From Ascidiaceihabitans sp. (lineage in GTDB: Bacteria > Pseudomonadota > Alphaproteobacteria > Rhodobacterales > Rhodobacteraceae), in assembly GCA_028825475.1 (NCBI GenBank), contig JAPKAB010000018.1, positions 1-55,474 on the forward strand: a stretch of DNA of 55,474 bases, written 5' to 3'. This document shows, piece by piece, positions 45,509 through 53,983 of the stretch; the stretch's first letter is position 1, and every line of letters starts with the position of its first letter. A program made the translations under genes and the position numbers. The notes beneath the pieces were generated by a model. That model was not told the origin of the DNA. It searched no databases and saw only the letters and a list, made by a program, of their open reading frames with translations.

Positions 45509-46911
45509 TGGATAGCATTTCAATTGGATTGTGGGTCAGTGGCGGAATGTTGGTCATGGTGCTATTGGGCATGCGCGTGGCTTTTGCCGCAGGCATGGCG
45601 GGGTTTGTTGGTCTCGTTTGGCTGCGGTGGAATGGTTACGATTATGATCCCGAAAAATTTGGAAAAGCTCTGCAGGTCAGTGTGCGTATTGCAGGCCTAA
45701 CGCCGCAATCAAAGGTCAGCGCTAATGTTTTGTCATTGATCCCCGTATTTATCCTGATCGGATACTTGGCCTATTATGCAAAGCTTACCACCGCTTTGTT
45801 CGAGGCATGTAAGCGTTGGTTTGCATGGGTTCCCGGTGGTTTGGCCGTTTCAACCGTATTTGCGACCGCAGGTTTTGCAGCGGTGTCTGGTGCATCTGTG
45901 GCCACGGCTGCTGTTTTTGCTCGCATCGCGATCCCCGAAATGCTGAAGATCGGATATAATAAACAATTTGCAGCTGGTGTTGTTGCAGCAGGAGGAACGC
46001 TCGCCTCGCTTATTCCACCGTCGGCAATTCTGGTTATTTATGCGATCATTGTTGAACAAGACGTTGGAAAGCTCCTGCTCGCAGGTTTTATTCCAGGCGC
46101 GTTTTCTGCAATTGTTTACGCTGTTTTGATTATCGGCATTGCAATGACATTCAAGAATGTAGGTCCCCCTGTTAAAGGGTTTACTTGGAAACAACGCTTT
46201 GAATCCCTACCGCCTGCGCTGCCAATCGTTTTGGTCGTCGTGATCATTATCTTCTTTGTCTACAACCCATTTGGCGACGCATGGGGCACCCCAACAGAGG
46301 GTGGTGCGATTGGTGCTTTCATCGTGTTCATGATGGCGATGTATCGCGGCATGCGTTGGGGCCAGTTGAAAGAGGCATTGCTTGAAACAGCCAAACTGAC
46401 AGTGATGATCTTTACCATCATCTGGGGTGTTTTGATTTATGTCCGTTTCCTTGGATTTGCGAAATTGCCGGACGCGTTTTCCGACTGGATCGTCTCATTG
46501 GATATGGCCCCACTGACTATCCTAATCTGCATATTATTGGCTTATGCCGTCTTGGGTATGTTCATGGATGCAATTGGAATGTTGTTGCTGACTTTGCCAG
46601 TGGTTTACCCCGCCGTTATGGCGCTGAACGGTGGTGAATACGTGACCGCAGCAGATAGCGCGTTCGGAATGTCTGGGCCAATGTGCGCCATTTGGTTCGG
46701 GATTTTAGTGGTCAAAATGGCAGAGTTCTGTTTGATCACTCCGCCCATCGGCCTCAATTGCTTCGTCGTTGCGGGTGTGCGTGATGATTTGACAGTTCAG
46801 GATGTATTTAAGGGTGTGATGCCGTTCTTTTTAGCTGACGCTGTCACAATCGCACTGTTGGTTTCATTCCCTGGCATCGTCCTTTGGTTGCCGTCACTGG
46901 TTGGAAACTAA
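45508..46911 (+). CDS. TRAP transporter large permease (DctM family)
   Basis: The 467-residue large subunit, with about twelve helices, forms the sodium-coupled transport path. GAGGTLASLIPPSAILVIYAI and EGGAIGAFIVFMMA match DctM signatures, as does FMDAIGMLLLTLPVVYPAVMAL. It is coupled to the small subunit. Its stop codon shares bases with the convergent EamA gene (CTAA at 46908-46911). Confidence 0.93.
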   Translation: MDSISIGLWVSGGMLVMVLLGMRVAFAAGMAGFVGLVWLRWNGYDYDPEKFGKALQVSVRIAGLTPQSKVSANVLSLIPVFILIGYLAYYAKLTTALFEACKRWFAWVPGGLAVSTVFATAGFAAVSGASVATAAVFARIAIPEMLKIGYNKQFAAGVVAAGGTLASLIPPSAILVIYAIIVEQDVGKLLLAGFIPGAFSAIVYAVLIIGIAMTFKNVGPPVKGFTWKQRFESLPPALPIVLVVVIIIFFVYNPFGDAWGTPTEGGAIGAFIVFMMAMYRGMRWGQLKEALLETAKLTVMIFTIIWGVLIYVRFLGFAKLPDAFSDWIVSLDMAPLTILICILLAYAVLGMFMDAIGMLLLTLPVVYPAVMALNGGEYVTAADSAFGMSGPMCAIWFGILVVKMAEFCLITPPIGLNCFVVAGVRDDLTVQDVFKGVMPFFLADAVTIALLVSFPGIVLWLPSLVGN

Positions 46912-47756
46912 AGCGCCAGATAGCCAACTCCGAAAAAGCAAACTGCAACGCCAAACCATTGGCGTGCGGTCATGCGTTCTTTCAAGAACAACCATGCCAG
47001 AATAATCGTGATTATTCCGAAGGTTGAGGCTGCTACTGCTGCGAATTCTGGACGGTGTAAATTGCCTGCTGCAATAACGATCCCAAGGGCGGTGGCATCC
47101 AATACGCTCATTAGGGCCAGCAAGGGCCATGCGCTTCGCTCAGGTATTTTCGCACCTGAGGACAGGGCCAATAGGGCGATGGCACCTGTTGCAGCGGTCA
47201 GTCGCGTGACCAATATCACAGGCAATTCACTCCCAACTTGCGTCGCGAGGTGCCCAACGGCGAACGCCATTGCAAAGCCTCCTGCGCCAATCAAGGACCA
47301 GCCGATTGCGGCCCTTTGCGATCCGTCGCTTTCAGAATGGTCAGACAACATGCTGACAATTGCGACACCCATGATGACGCAGCCGACAGCGAGCCATTGA
47401 TCCCACAAAACGGTTTGGCCCATCAAGGCAGCCCAACCGATCGACAATATTGGATATGATCCAACGATGGGGGCAACCAAACGCACAGGACCAATCCCAA
47501 ATGCCTTGTAAAGGCCGATACAGCCGACAAGGTAGATTGCTCCACTTAGGGCGCTGAGGCCAAAGCTTTGCAGAGTCATTGCAGACCAATTTCCGAAAGC
47601 ACCCGAAATAGGAAGCAAGAACAATGCCCCGCCAATCATTACGGTTGCAATCGCTGGGAGAATGCCACCACGTTGAGACACAAAGCGGATGCAAAAATCG
47701 TGGATACCCCATGCACAGGCCGCAATCATTCCTAAGGTTAGTGAAATCATCGTCAT
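46908..47756 (-). CDS. EamA/DMT-family transporter
   Basis: An inner-membrane protein of 282 residues with about ten helices arranged as two EamA repeats (PISGAFGNWSAM in the first, then LKERMTARQWFGVAVCFFGVGYLA at the C-terminus). Such proteins export or take up small metabolites, and the substrate is not evident. It is convergent with the TRAP permease and stands alone. Confidence 0.88.
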   Translation of the reverse strand: MTMISLTLGMIAACAWGIHDFCIRFVSQRGGILPAIATVMIGGALFLLPISGAFGNWSAMTLQSFGLSALSGAIYLVGCIGLYKAFGIGPVRLVAPIVGSYPILSIGWAALMGQTVLWDQWLAVGCVIMGVAIVSMLSDHSESDGSQRAAIGWSLIGAGGFAMAFAVGHLATQVGSELPVILVTRLTAATGAIALLALSSGAKIPERSAWPLLALMSVLDATALGIVIAAGNLHRPEFAAVAASTFGIITIILAWLFLKERMTARQWFGVAVCFFGVGYLAL

Positions 47757-47997
47757 ATCCCTTTGGAATGTTGTTATTAACTTTGGTGCGGAGGCGTTCG
47801 CGAGGGGTAGTTAAAGACAAATACGTTATCTTCGAATTTTAATGCAAAGCTATATCAATCCAACTCGAAGGATTGTTCGCTTGGATTCCATTTGTCTAGA
47901 ACCAATTTTCTGATAGTTGCACTTTTGAACCAATGCAGATGGGTCGCGGCCTAAGTGCGGCGGATAAAATAATTTGCTTCAAGCACCGGAAAAGCTG

Positions 47998-49023
47998 ATG
48001 AAAACAAATAAATCCAGCGTCTCGCGCTCTGCGCGCTTATCGGTTGCGCCTATGATGGACTGGACCGATCGCCACTGCCGTTACCTGCACCGTCAGCTAA
48101 GCGGACAGGCGTTGCTGTATACTGAAATGGTCACGTCCCCGGCACTTGTACGTGGTGGTGCAATGCATTTGTTAGACCATGACGTGGCTGAACACCCTGT
48201 TGCCTTGCAGCTTGGCGGCTCTGATCCTGTTGAATTGGCAAAGGCCGCACGCATGGGGGCCGATGTTGGATATGACGAAATTAACCTGAATGTTGGCTGC
48301 CCGTCCGACCGTGTTCAGTCTGGTACATTTGGTGCTGTGTTGATGAAACATCCCGCGCTTGTAGCTGAATGTGTGGCAGCCATGCGGGCTGAGGTGGACG
48401 TTGAGGTGACTGTTAAGTGCCGCATTGGCGTCGACGATCAGGATCCTGAAGAGGTCCTTCCTGAGTTTCTGGCGCGGATCGTTGGGGCAGGGTGCGAACG
48501 TGTGACAATTCATGCGCGCAAGGCGTGGCTTAAAGGCCTTAGCCCGAAGGAAAACCGTGAAGTGCCACCTTTGGATTATGGATTAGTTCATAAGATGAAG
48601 GGCTATTTCCCCAACTTGCATATCTCTGTGAACGGTGGTGTGACGTCGCTCGAGCAGGCAACTGATTTTCTTGAAAATGGTTTGGATGGCGTCATGGTTG
48701 GCCGTGCTGCCTATCATCAGGCAAGCGACATTTTAAGTGCCGCGGATCCCGTCATTTTTGGCGTTGGCGAGGTAACGACCGCAGAACAAGCTGTGCACAA
48801 GATGCTACCCTATATCGAAGCACATTTGATGGAAGGTGGCCGCCTAAACCAAGTTACCCGTCATATGTTAGGTCTGTTCGCGGGTCGCCCTGGGGCACGT
48901 GGGTGGCGACGTATGCTGTCTGACGATGGCAATAAACCGGGTGCAGGGCCTGAACTGGTTCTGGCGGCGCTCGCACAAATGGCGCAGACTGCTCAAGAAG
49001 TCGAAGCCGCACAAGCGGGCTAA
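47998..49023 (+). CDS. dusA: tRNA-dihydrouridine synthase A
   Basis: An FMN enzyme that reduces uridines (U20/U20a) in the tRNA D-loop. The start region SVAPMMDWTDRHCRYLHRQL and the catalytic Cys C101 in NVGCPSDRVQSG are diagnostic of DusA. I chose ATG 47998 (MKTNKSSVS), since the upstream TTG at 47974 lacks a better ribosome site. It has 341 residues. The TauE/SafE gene follows 15 bases later in the same direction. Confidence 0.94.
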   Translation: MKTNKSSVSRSARLSVAPMMDWTDRHCRYLHRQLSGQALLYTEMVTSPALVRGGAMHLLDHDVAEHPVALQLGGSDPVELAKAARMGADVGYDEINLNVGCPSDRVQSGTFGAVLMKHPALVAECVAAMRAEVDVEVTVKCRIGVDDQDPEEVLPEFLARIVGAGCERVTIHARKAWLKGLSPKENREVPPLDYGLVHKMKGYFPNLHISVNGGVTSLEQATDFLENGLDGVMVGRAAYHQASDILSAADPVIFGVGEVTTAEQAVHKMLPYIEAHLMEGGRLNQVTRHMLGLFAGRPGARGWRRMLSDDGNKPGAGPELVLAALAQMAQTAQEVEAAQAG

Positions 49024-49038
49024 TTCAAAGGAAATATC

Positions 49039-49860
49039 ATGCCAGAGACGATGTTGTTGATCCAAATGCTTGTTGTTCTTTTGGTCATTGGTGCCTTTGC
49101 TGGCGTCCTTGCGGGGCTCTTAGGGGTCGGCGGTGGTATCGTTCTTGTGCCTGCATTCTTTCATGCATTTCAGACGCTTGGTTATGATGGTCCACAATTG
49201 ATGCAGATGTGTCTGGCAACCTCATTGGCGACGATAATCGTAACATCCGTGCGCTCAGTCCACAGCCACAATCAAAAGGGTGCTGTTGATTGGGATATCT
49301 TGCGCAGCTGGGCCCCAGGCATTGCTGTGGGTGCACTTGTTGGCATGCTGGTTGTTTCGCAACTGCGTTCCAATACGCTGCAGGCGATCTTTGGCATTCT
49401 AGCGCTGATCGTTGGTGTTTACATGAGCTTTGGACGCGCAGAATGGCGTCTGGGCCAAGCGATGCCAAAAGGCCCAGTGCGGTTTATTCTATCGCCATTG
49501 GTTGGATTTATGTCTGTATTGATGGGCATAGGTGGGGGCAGCTTTGGCGTGCCTTTGATGAGCCTGTTCAATACAGCTATTCACCGTGCCGTGGCTACAG
49601 CCGCAGGGTTTGGCGTAGTCATTGCAGTACCGGCTGTGATTGGATTCTTGTTTGTTGATATGAAGATGGACGTGCCGCCACTGACCATTGGGGCAATCAA
49701 TCTGATCGCGTTCGGTATCATCATTGCCATGACGTTGGTGACTGCCCCATGGGGCGTGAAGCTGGCGCATTCGATGGATGCTAAACCATTGAAGCGCGCG
49801 TTTGGTGTGTTCTTAGTGCTGGTAGCGATAAATATGTTGCGCAAAGCGATGATTGGGTAA
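49039..49860 (+). CDS. TauE/SafE-family membrane permease
   Basis: A 273-residue inner-membrane protein with about eight helices. The family repeats are seen as GAFAGVLAGLLGVGGGIVLVPAF and GFMSVLMGIGGGSFGVPLM. Relatives export sulfite, sulfoacetate or other organosulfur anions; here the substrate is unknown. It is 15 bases after dusA, and its stop abuts the DUF1289 stop with no gap. Confidence 0.9.
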   Translation: MPETMLLIQMLVVLLVIGAFAGVLAGLLGVGGGIVLVPAFFHAFQTLGYDGPQLMQMCLATSLATIIVTSVRSVHSHNQKGAVDWDILRSWAPGIAVGALVGMLVVSQLRSNTLQAIFGILALIVGVYMSFGRAEWRLGQAMPKGPVRFILSPLVGFMSVLMGIGGGSFGVPLMSLFNTAIHRAVATAAGFGVVIAVPAVIGFLFVDMKMDVPPLTIGAINLIAFGIIIAMTLVTAPWGVKLAHSMDAKPLKRAFGVFLVLVAINMLRKAMIG

Positions 49861-50094
49861 CTAACGCTTTAACCGTGCTGCCCGACCTCCGCGCCGCCCT
49901 TTGGGGCTTGATTGCCGGGTTGGCAGCTCTGACATTATCTCTGAACGCTCATCAGGGTGCATTTTAGACCAGCGCCCAATTTCATCTATGGAACGATTGC
50001 AGCCAGTACACAGCCGTGTTTCGGGATGCACTACACAGATTTGAATACATGGGCTTTCAATTTCATTGCGCCGCCAAACTGGGGGTGTTGTCAT
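49861..50094 (-). CDS. DUF1289 small Cys protein
   Basis: A 77-residue protein of the DUF1289 family. The pattern PCIQICVVHPETRLCTGCNRS carries four cysteines, a likely metal or Fe-S site, followed by IGRWSKMHPDER. A basic tail (GRRGGRAARLKR) follows. Its function is unknown. It overlaps ruvX by 4 bases, so it is the last gene of a ccmI-ruvX-DUF1289 unit. Confidence 0.88.
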   Translation of the reverse strand: MTTPPVWRRNEIESPCIQICVVHPETRLCTGCNRSIDEIGRWSKMHPDERSEIMSELPTRQSSPKGRRGGRAARLKR

Positions 50095-50567
50095 GATGCT
50101 TTCCTTACGACTTGTAAGCGGTCCAACAATCCTTGCAGGATGAAACCTGCAGCAACGTGGTCAATAACCTCAGAGCGACGTTTGCGGGATGTATCAGCCT
50201 CGAGCAAAGCACGTTCAGCTGCAACGGTGCTCAGGCGCTCATCCCAAAAGGTGATTGGGCCGGGCCATACCTTTTCAAGGTTGCGGGCAAAGGAACGGGT
50301 GGATTGGCACCGCGCCCCTTCAGACCCATCCATGTTTCGCGGAAGTCCAAGGACCAAACCGCATATCTCACGCTTTTCGATGACTTCGATCAAACGTGCA
50401 GCATCAAGGCCGAACTTCTTACGCTTGATCGTTTCCAAAGGGGAGGCGACGCCGAGAAATGTATCCGATACAGCTAAACCAATCGTAACAGTGCCTAAAT
50501 CCAACCCTATGATAGGGCGCATCGGCTTAAGGGCTGCGCTGAACTCTGTGACGTCTTCAAGTATCAT
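50091..50567 (-). CDS. ruvX: Holliday junction resolvase-like YqgF/RuvX
   Basis: A 158-residue RNase H-fold nuclease implicated in 16S rRNA 5' processing and in recombination. Catalytic-site candidates: D23 in GLDLGTVTIGLAVSD, the acidic DERLSTVAAE block and the final Asp in DHVAAGFILQGLLD. The spacing is normal. It overlaps ccmI by 4 bases upstream and the DUF1289 gene downstream, so the three are co-translated. Confidence 0.93.
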   Translation of the reverse strand: MILEDVTEFSAALKPMRPIIGLDLGTVTIGLAVSDTFLGVASPLETIKRKKFGLDAARLIEVIEKREICGLVLGLPRNMDGSEGARCQSTRSFARNLEKVWPGPITFWDERLSTVAAERALLEADTSRKRRSEVIDHVAAGFILQGLLDRLQVVRKAS

Positions 50568-51817
50568 TCGGCCACTCCAGCGCGTTGTGCTGCCCGCGTG
50601 ACCAAGTCCAAACTGGATGGATCATCGGCAAACACGATTTCAGCATTCTTATAGATAGCAAATGCCTGATCCGTTCGACCAAGTACACCCAATGCACCAA
50701 TCAACTGTGCCCACTCATCTGCTGGACCGCCATCTGTGGCAAGGCGGTCAGACAATCCAGATACCATGCCTTCGATCATCTGAATGCGCTCAGCGCCCGT
50801 CATTTCACCGGCAGATTCGATGTCAGAAGCTGTTGGGCCATTTACAGGACGGCCTGGGCGACCATTGCCTATTGTTGGGATTTGATAATTTTCACCAGCG
50901 TGCAACGCCATTTCTGGTATTTGCTCAAGGATAGGTGCAATCCAAAGCGCACTTTCTGGGCCAATCTGCAACAGACGATCCCAAATGCGAAACGCCATGT
51001 CAGGGCGCCCCGTTTGTGCAAGCATCAGACCAATGTAGTAGCGGGCAATTCCATTATTTGGGTCGCGGCTTAAGGCAACGCGGGCAGCTTGTTCCGCCTC
51101 TGGCGAGACATATCCACCTGCTGCTAAGATCAGCAAATCTGTGTACCCTGTGAAGTCTTCAACGGTCGCTTCCTCGCCTTTGAGCTCAATAATGCGCCCT
51201 TGAGATTGATAAGCGGCAATAAAATTACCTAAGTTGGATTCATTTTGCACCAATAGGGCATGACCTTGAATGTCGTCAGGTCGCTCAGCAACTGTGTCCC
51301 GCAAAGTTTGAACGAGTTGCAAGTACTCCGCGTTAAAATCAGCCACCGGAGGTAAATCAGTCAGGCTGGCTTCGGCGCGTGCCTGAGACGGACGGCTTTC
51401 ACGAAGAGTTTTAGCGAATGCAATCCGGTCGGCCAACGCTAAGTCAGTATAGCCAGGTGCACCTAGGCCATTAATTGGCCCAATCCCATTATAAAGAGTA
51501 AGGCTGCCGCCGACCAAAACAAGTGCAACAACAGCAGTGACAATTTTAGGTGCGCCGCGTGCGGAATCCGTATCGACGGTGCGTTCGGCATCAGCTGCCA
51601 AAATACGGCGCGAAATTTCTGTGCGTACTCGTTTAGCATCTTCTTGCGTTAAAACACCCCGTTCCAGATCACGATCGACCTCGGTTAATTGATCACGGTA
51701 AACCCGCATATCATAATCACCAGCGACATCGGGTTTGTCCGTGCGGCGTAGCAGCGCAAGGGCAAACAGCCCTGCAACGACCAGTGCCAACAAAATTGTA
51801 GTGATCCAAAACGCCAT
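50564..51817 (-). CDS. ccmI: Cytochrome c biogenesis protein CcmI
   Basis: CcmI (CycH) holds apocytochrome c for heme ligation at the inner membrane. It has an N-terminal helix (residues about 2-24), the cytoplasmic leucine-zipper-like loop (YRDQLTEVDRDLERGVLTQEDAKRVRTEISRRILAAD), a second helix near residue 95 and a periplasmic TPR part (AARVALSRDPNNGIARYYIGLMLAQTGRPDMAFRIWDRLL). The 417-residue length fits alphaproteobacterial CcmI. The other ccm genes are not in the window. Confidence 0.92.
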   Translation of the reverse strand: MAFWITTILLALVVAGLFALALLRRTDKPDVAGDYDMRVYRDQLTEVDRDLERGVLTQEDAKRVRTEISRRILAADAERTVDTDSARGAPKIVTAVVALVLVGGSLTLYNGIGPINGLGAPGYTDLALADRIAFAKTLRESRPSQARAEASLTDLPPVADFNAEYLQLVQTLRDTVAERPDDIQGHALLVQNESNLGNFIAAYQSQGRIIELKGEEATVEDFTGYTDLLILAAGGYVSPEAEQAARVALSRDPNNGIARYYIGLMLAQTGRPDMAFRIWDRLLQIGPESALWIAPILEQIPEMALHAGENYQIPTIGNGRPGRPVNGPTASDIESAGEMTGAERIQMIEGMVSGLSDRLATDGGPADEWAQLIGALGVLGRTDQAFAIYKNAEIVFADDPSSLDLVTRAAQRAGVAE

Positions 51818-52076
51818 GTCGTCGCCCTTTTGTAGTTAATCATGATGTAACCGCGCAAAGGTTTTAAAAAAAGGGGCAATTGGACGCGTGTTGCACCAAC
51901 CCACAGCCATTTGATCGGCGTGTGTTGCAGTCCATTGTCGCGGTGTCGCAAAATTGCAAAAAAGTGCCGCGCAGAGTATCCTCTTTTTTTGCATGTCACC
52001 CAAAACAAGGACAAGGTATGCCACACCTACGAATCCCGCCAGCTGCAACTTTGCTCCTTATTTGAAAGCGACGCTT

Positions 52077-53321
52077 ATGAAACGTTATTCAGCCTTTGCC
52101 ATTGCCCGCGAAGCCACCCGTTATCATTCTGGCTGGGAACGCGCATGGCGGGCCCCTGAACCAAAAGCTAAATATGACGCGATCATTATCGGGGCAGGCG
52201 GCCACGGTTTGGCGACCGCGTATTATTTGGGCAAAAACTTTGGTATCACGAATGTGGCCATCATCGAAAAGGGATGGCTTGGCGGCGGCAATACTGGGCG
52301 TAACACGACTATCATTCGCTCAAACTATCTGCAGGACCCGTCTGCGGCGATCTACGAGAAATCGCGCTCACTATATGAAACGATGTCCCAAGACCTGAAC
52401 TACAATGTGATGTTCAGCCCGCGCGGCGTGATTATGTTGGCGCAAACCCAGCACGAAGTGCGCGGGTATCAACGTACAGCACACGCCAACGCATTGCAGG
52501 GCGTTCCAACCGAATGGATCAACCCCCAGCGGGTTAAAGAGCTGTGCCCGATTATCAACCTTGAAGGGCCGCGTTACCCTGTCTTGGGTGGGCTGTGGCA
52601 AGCACGCGGCGGCACGGCCCGCCACGATGCGGTGGCATGGGGCTATGCCCGCGCTTGTTCTGACATGGGCATGGACGTGATCCAGCAATGCGAAGTCACC
52701 AACATCCGCCGCGAAGGTGGCAAGGTGGTTGGCGTCGACACCACCAAAGGCGCGATTGATTGCGATAAACTGGGCATCGTGGTCGCAGGACATTCCGGCG
52801 ATCTTGCAAATATGGCAGGCTTCCGTTTGCCCCTAGAATCCGTGGCCCTACAGGCGTTGGTGTCCGAGCCGATCAAACCGGCAATGGACGTGGTCATTAT
52901 GGCCAACACCGTGCACGGCTACCTGTCACAATCCGACAAGGGCGAAATGGTCATCGGTGGCGGCACAGACGGCTACAACAACTACACCCAACGCGGATCG
53001 TTCCACCATGTTGAGGAAACGGTACGGGCGTTGAACGAAACCTTCCCAATGCTCTCACGCCTCAAAATGCTGCGCCAATGGGGCGGGATTGTGGACGTCA
53101 CAGGGGACCGATCACCGATACTATCCAAAACACCAGTGGACGGCGTGTTCATCAACTGCGGTTGGGGGACTGGCGGGTTCAAAGCGATCCCTGGATCAGG
53201 CTGGGCCATGGCCGAACTGATGGCCAAAGGATCATCCCCACTAACAGACGCATTTGGCATGGAGCGCTTTATTGAGGGCCGCTTTATCGACGAGAGCGTA
53301 GCAGCAGGGGTTGCGCACTAA
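52077..53321 (+). CDS. soxB: Sarcosine oxidase beta subunit
   Basis: The flavin-bearing subunit of heterotetrameric sarcosine oxidase, which demethylates sarcosine to glycine and passes one carbon to tetrahydrofolate. The FAD motif is IIIGAGGHGLATAYYLG, and His183 in ARHDAVAWG matches the region of the flavin-linked histidine by family knowledge. I chose ATG 52077 (MKRYSAFAIAREATRYHSGW); the frame is open to 51954 but lacks family similarity there. 414 residues. Its stop shares bases with an opposite-strand small gene. Confidence 0.95.
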   Translation: MKRYSAFAIAREATRYHSGWERAWRAPEPKAKYDAIIIGAGGHGLATAYYLGKNFGITNVAIIEKGWLGGGNTGRNTTIIRSNYLQDPSAAIYEKSRSLYETMSQDLNYNVMFSPRGVIMLAQTQHEVRGYQRTAHANALQGVPTEWINPQRVKELCPIINLEGPRYPVLGGLWQARGGTARHDAVAWGYARACSDMGMDVIQQCEVTNIRREGGKVVGVDTTKGAIDCDKLGIVVAGHSGDLANMAGFRLPLESVALQALVSEPIKPAMDVVIMANTVHGYLSQSDKGEMVIGGGTDGYNNYTQRGSFHHVEETVRALNETFPMLSRLKMLRQWGGIVDVTGDRSPILSKTPVDGVFINCGWGTGGFKAIPGSGWAMAELMAKGSSPLTDAFGMERFIEGRFIDESVAAGVAH

Positions 53322-53509
53322 TGGTTTGTTATATCACCTCTTGGGTGAAAGTTGGTCGCAGTACCAATCGCTTGACTTGTGCTGGGGGGCTCTGGGGAGG
53401 CTTTTCGCAAATCATGTGCCAAAAACGCCTTGCCACGTCTGCGCTCAAATATTGCTATAATAAATCCTGCGATCAAAAACAGGCTGAAAATTGCGACGAT
53501 GATTTTCAT
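53318..53509 (-). CDS. Small membrane protein inside the sarcosine oxidase operon, opposite strand
   Basis: A 63-residue reading frame starting MKIIVAIFSLFLIAGFIIAIFE, one strong membrane helix followed by basic residues (RRRGKAF) and a polar tail. AGGA lies 6 bases before the ATG, and its stop interlocks with the soxB stop (CTAA), as in two other convergent pairs here. The soxB-soxD gap it fills is unusually long for this operon. I do not recognise the family. It could be a genuine small gene or a chance frame. Confidence 0.5.
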   Translation of the reverse strand: MKIIVAIFSLFLIAGFIIAIFERRRGKAFLAHDLRKASPEPPSTSQAIGTATNFHPRGDITNH

Positions 53510-53583
53510 ATTCAATCCTTTTTGGAAGGGCTTCACCTGAATATGGTAATTAAAGCTAAAAATACAACTCTGCGGAGCATATT

Positions 53584-53913
53584 ATGCTAGTCCTAGAATG
53601 CCCATGCTGCGGTGTAACCGCAGAAGAAACAGAATTCCACGCAGGCGGCGAGGCGCACCTTAAGCGCTTTGGACCAGAGTCCTCGAACGAGAATTTCGAG
53701 AACTACTTGTTCATGCGTCAAAACCCTAAGGGCGTTCACCTAGAACGCTGGCGTCACAACAACGGTTGCGGAAAATGGTTCCACGCGGCGCGCTGCACCA
53801 TGACCCTCGAAGTGTTCGGCACTTATTCCGCCCAAACCTACGAGCCACCAAAAGAGATCTGCGACCTCATCTCGGCCAAACGTCCGGGCTGGTCATGGGG
53901 GGCTTTCTCATGA
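53584..53913 (+). CDS. soxD: Sarcosine oxidase delta subunit
   Basis: The small zinc-binding subunit, 109 residues. The N-terminus LVLECPCCGVTAEETEF and later GCGKWFHAARC hold the Cys/His zinc ligands typical of SoxD, along with FEVFGTYSAQTYEPP-like wording (EVFGTYSAQTYE). It packs between the alpha and beta subunits. It lies 70 bases before soxA. Confidence 0.93.
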   Translation: MLVLECPCCGVTAEETEFHAGGEAHLKRFGPESSNENFENYLFMRQNPKGVHLERWRHNNGCGKWFHAARCTMTLEVFGTYSAQTYEPPKEICDLISAKRPGWSWGAFS

Positions 53914-53983
53914 CCCATCTTTGTTCCCTAAATATCCCCGCCGGAGGCATCCAAGCCCCGCAAACTTGCCAAGGCCACACATC

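Noticed and set aside
47857..47887. AATCCAA / TTGGATT inverted repeat upstream of dusA
   Set aside because: Short arms with a 17-base spacer in an AT-rich gap; not distinguishable from chance.
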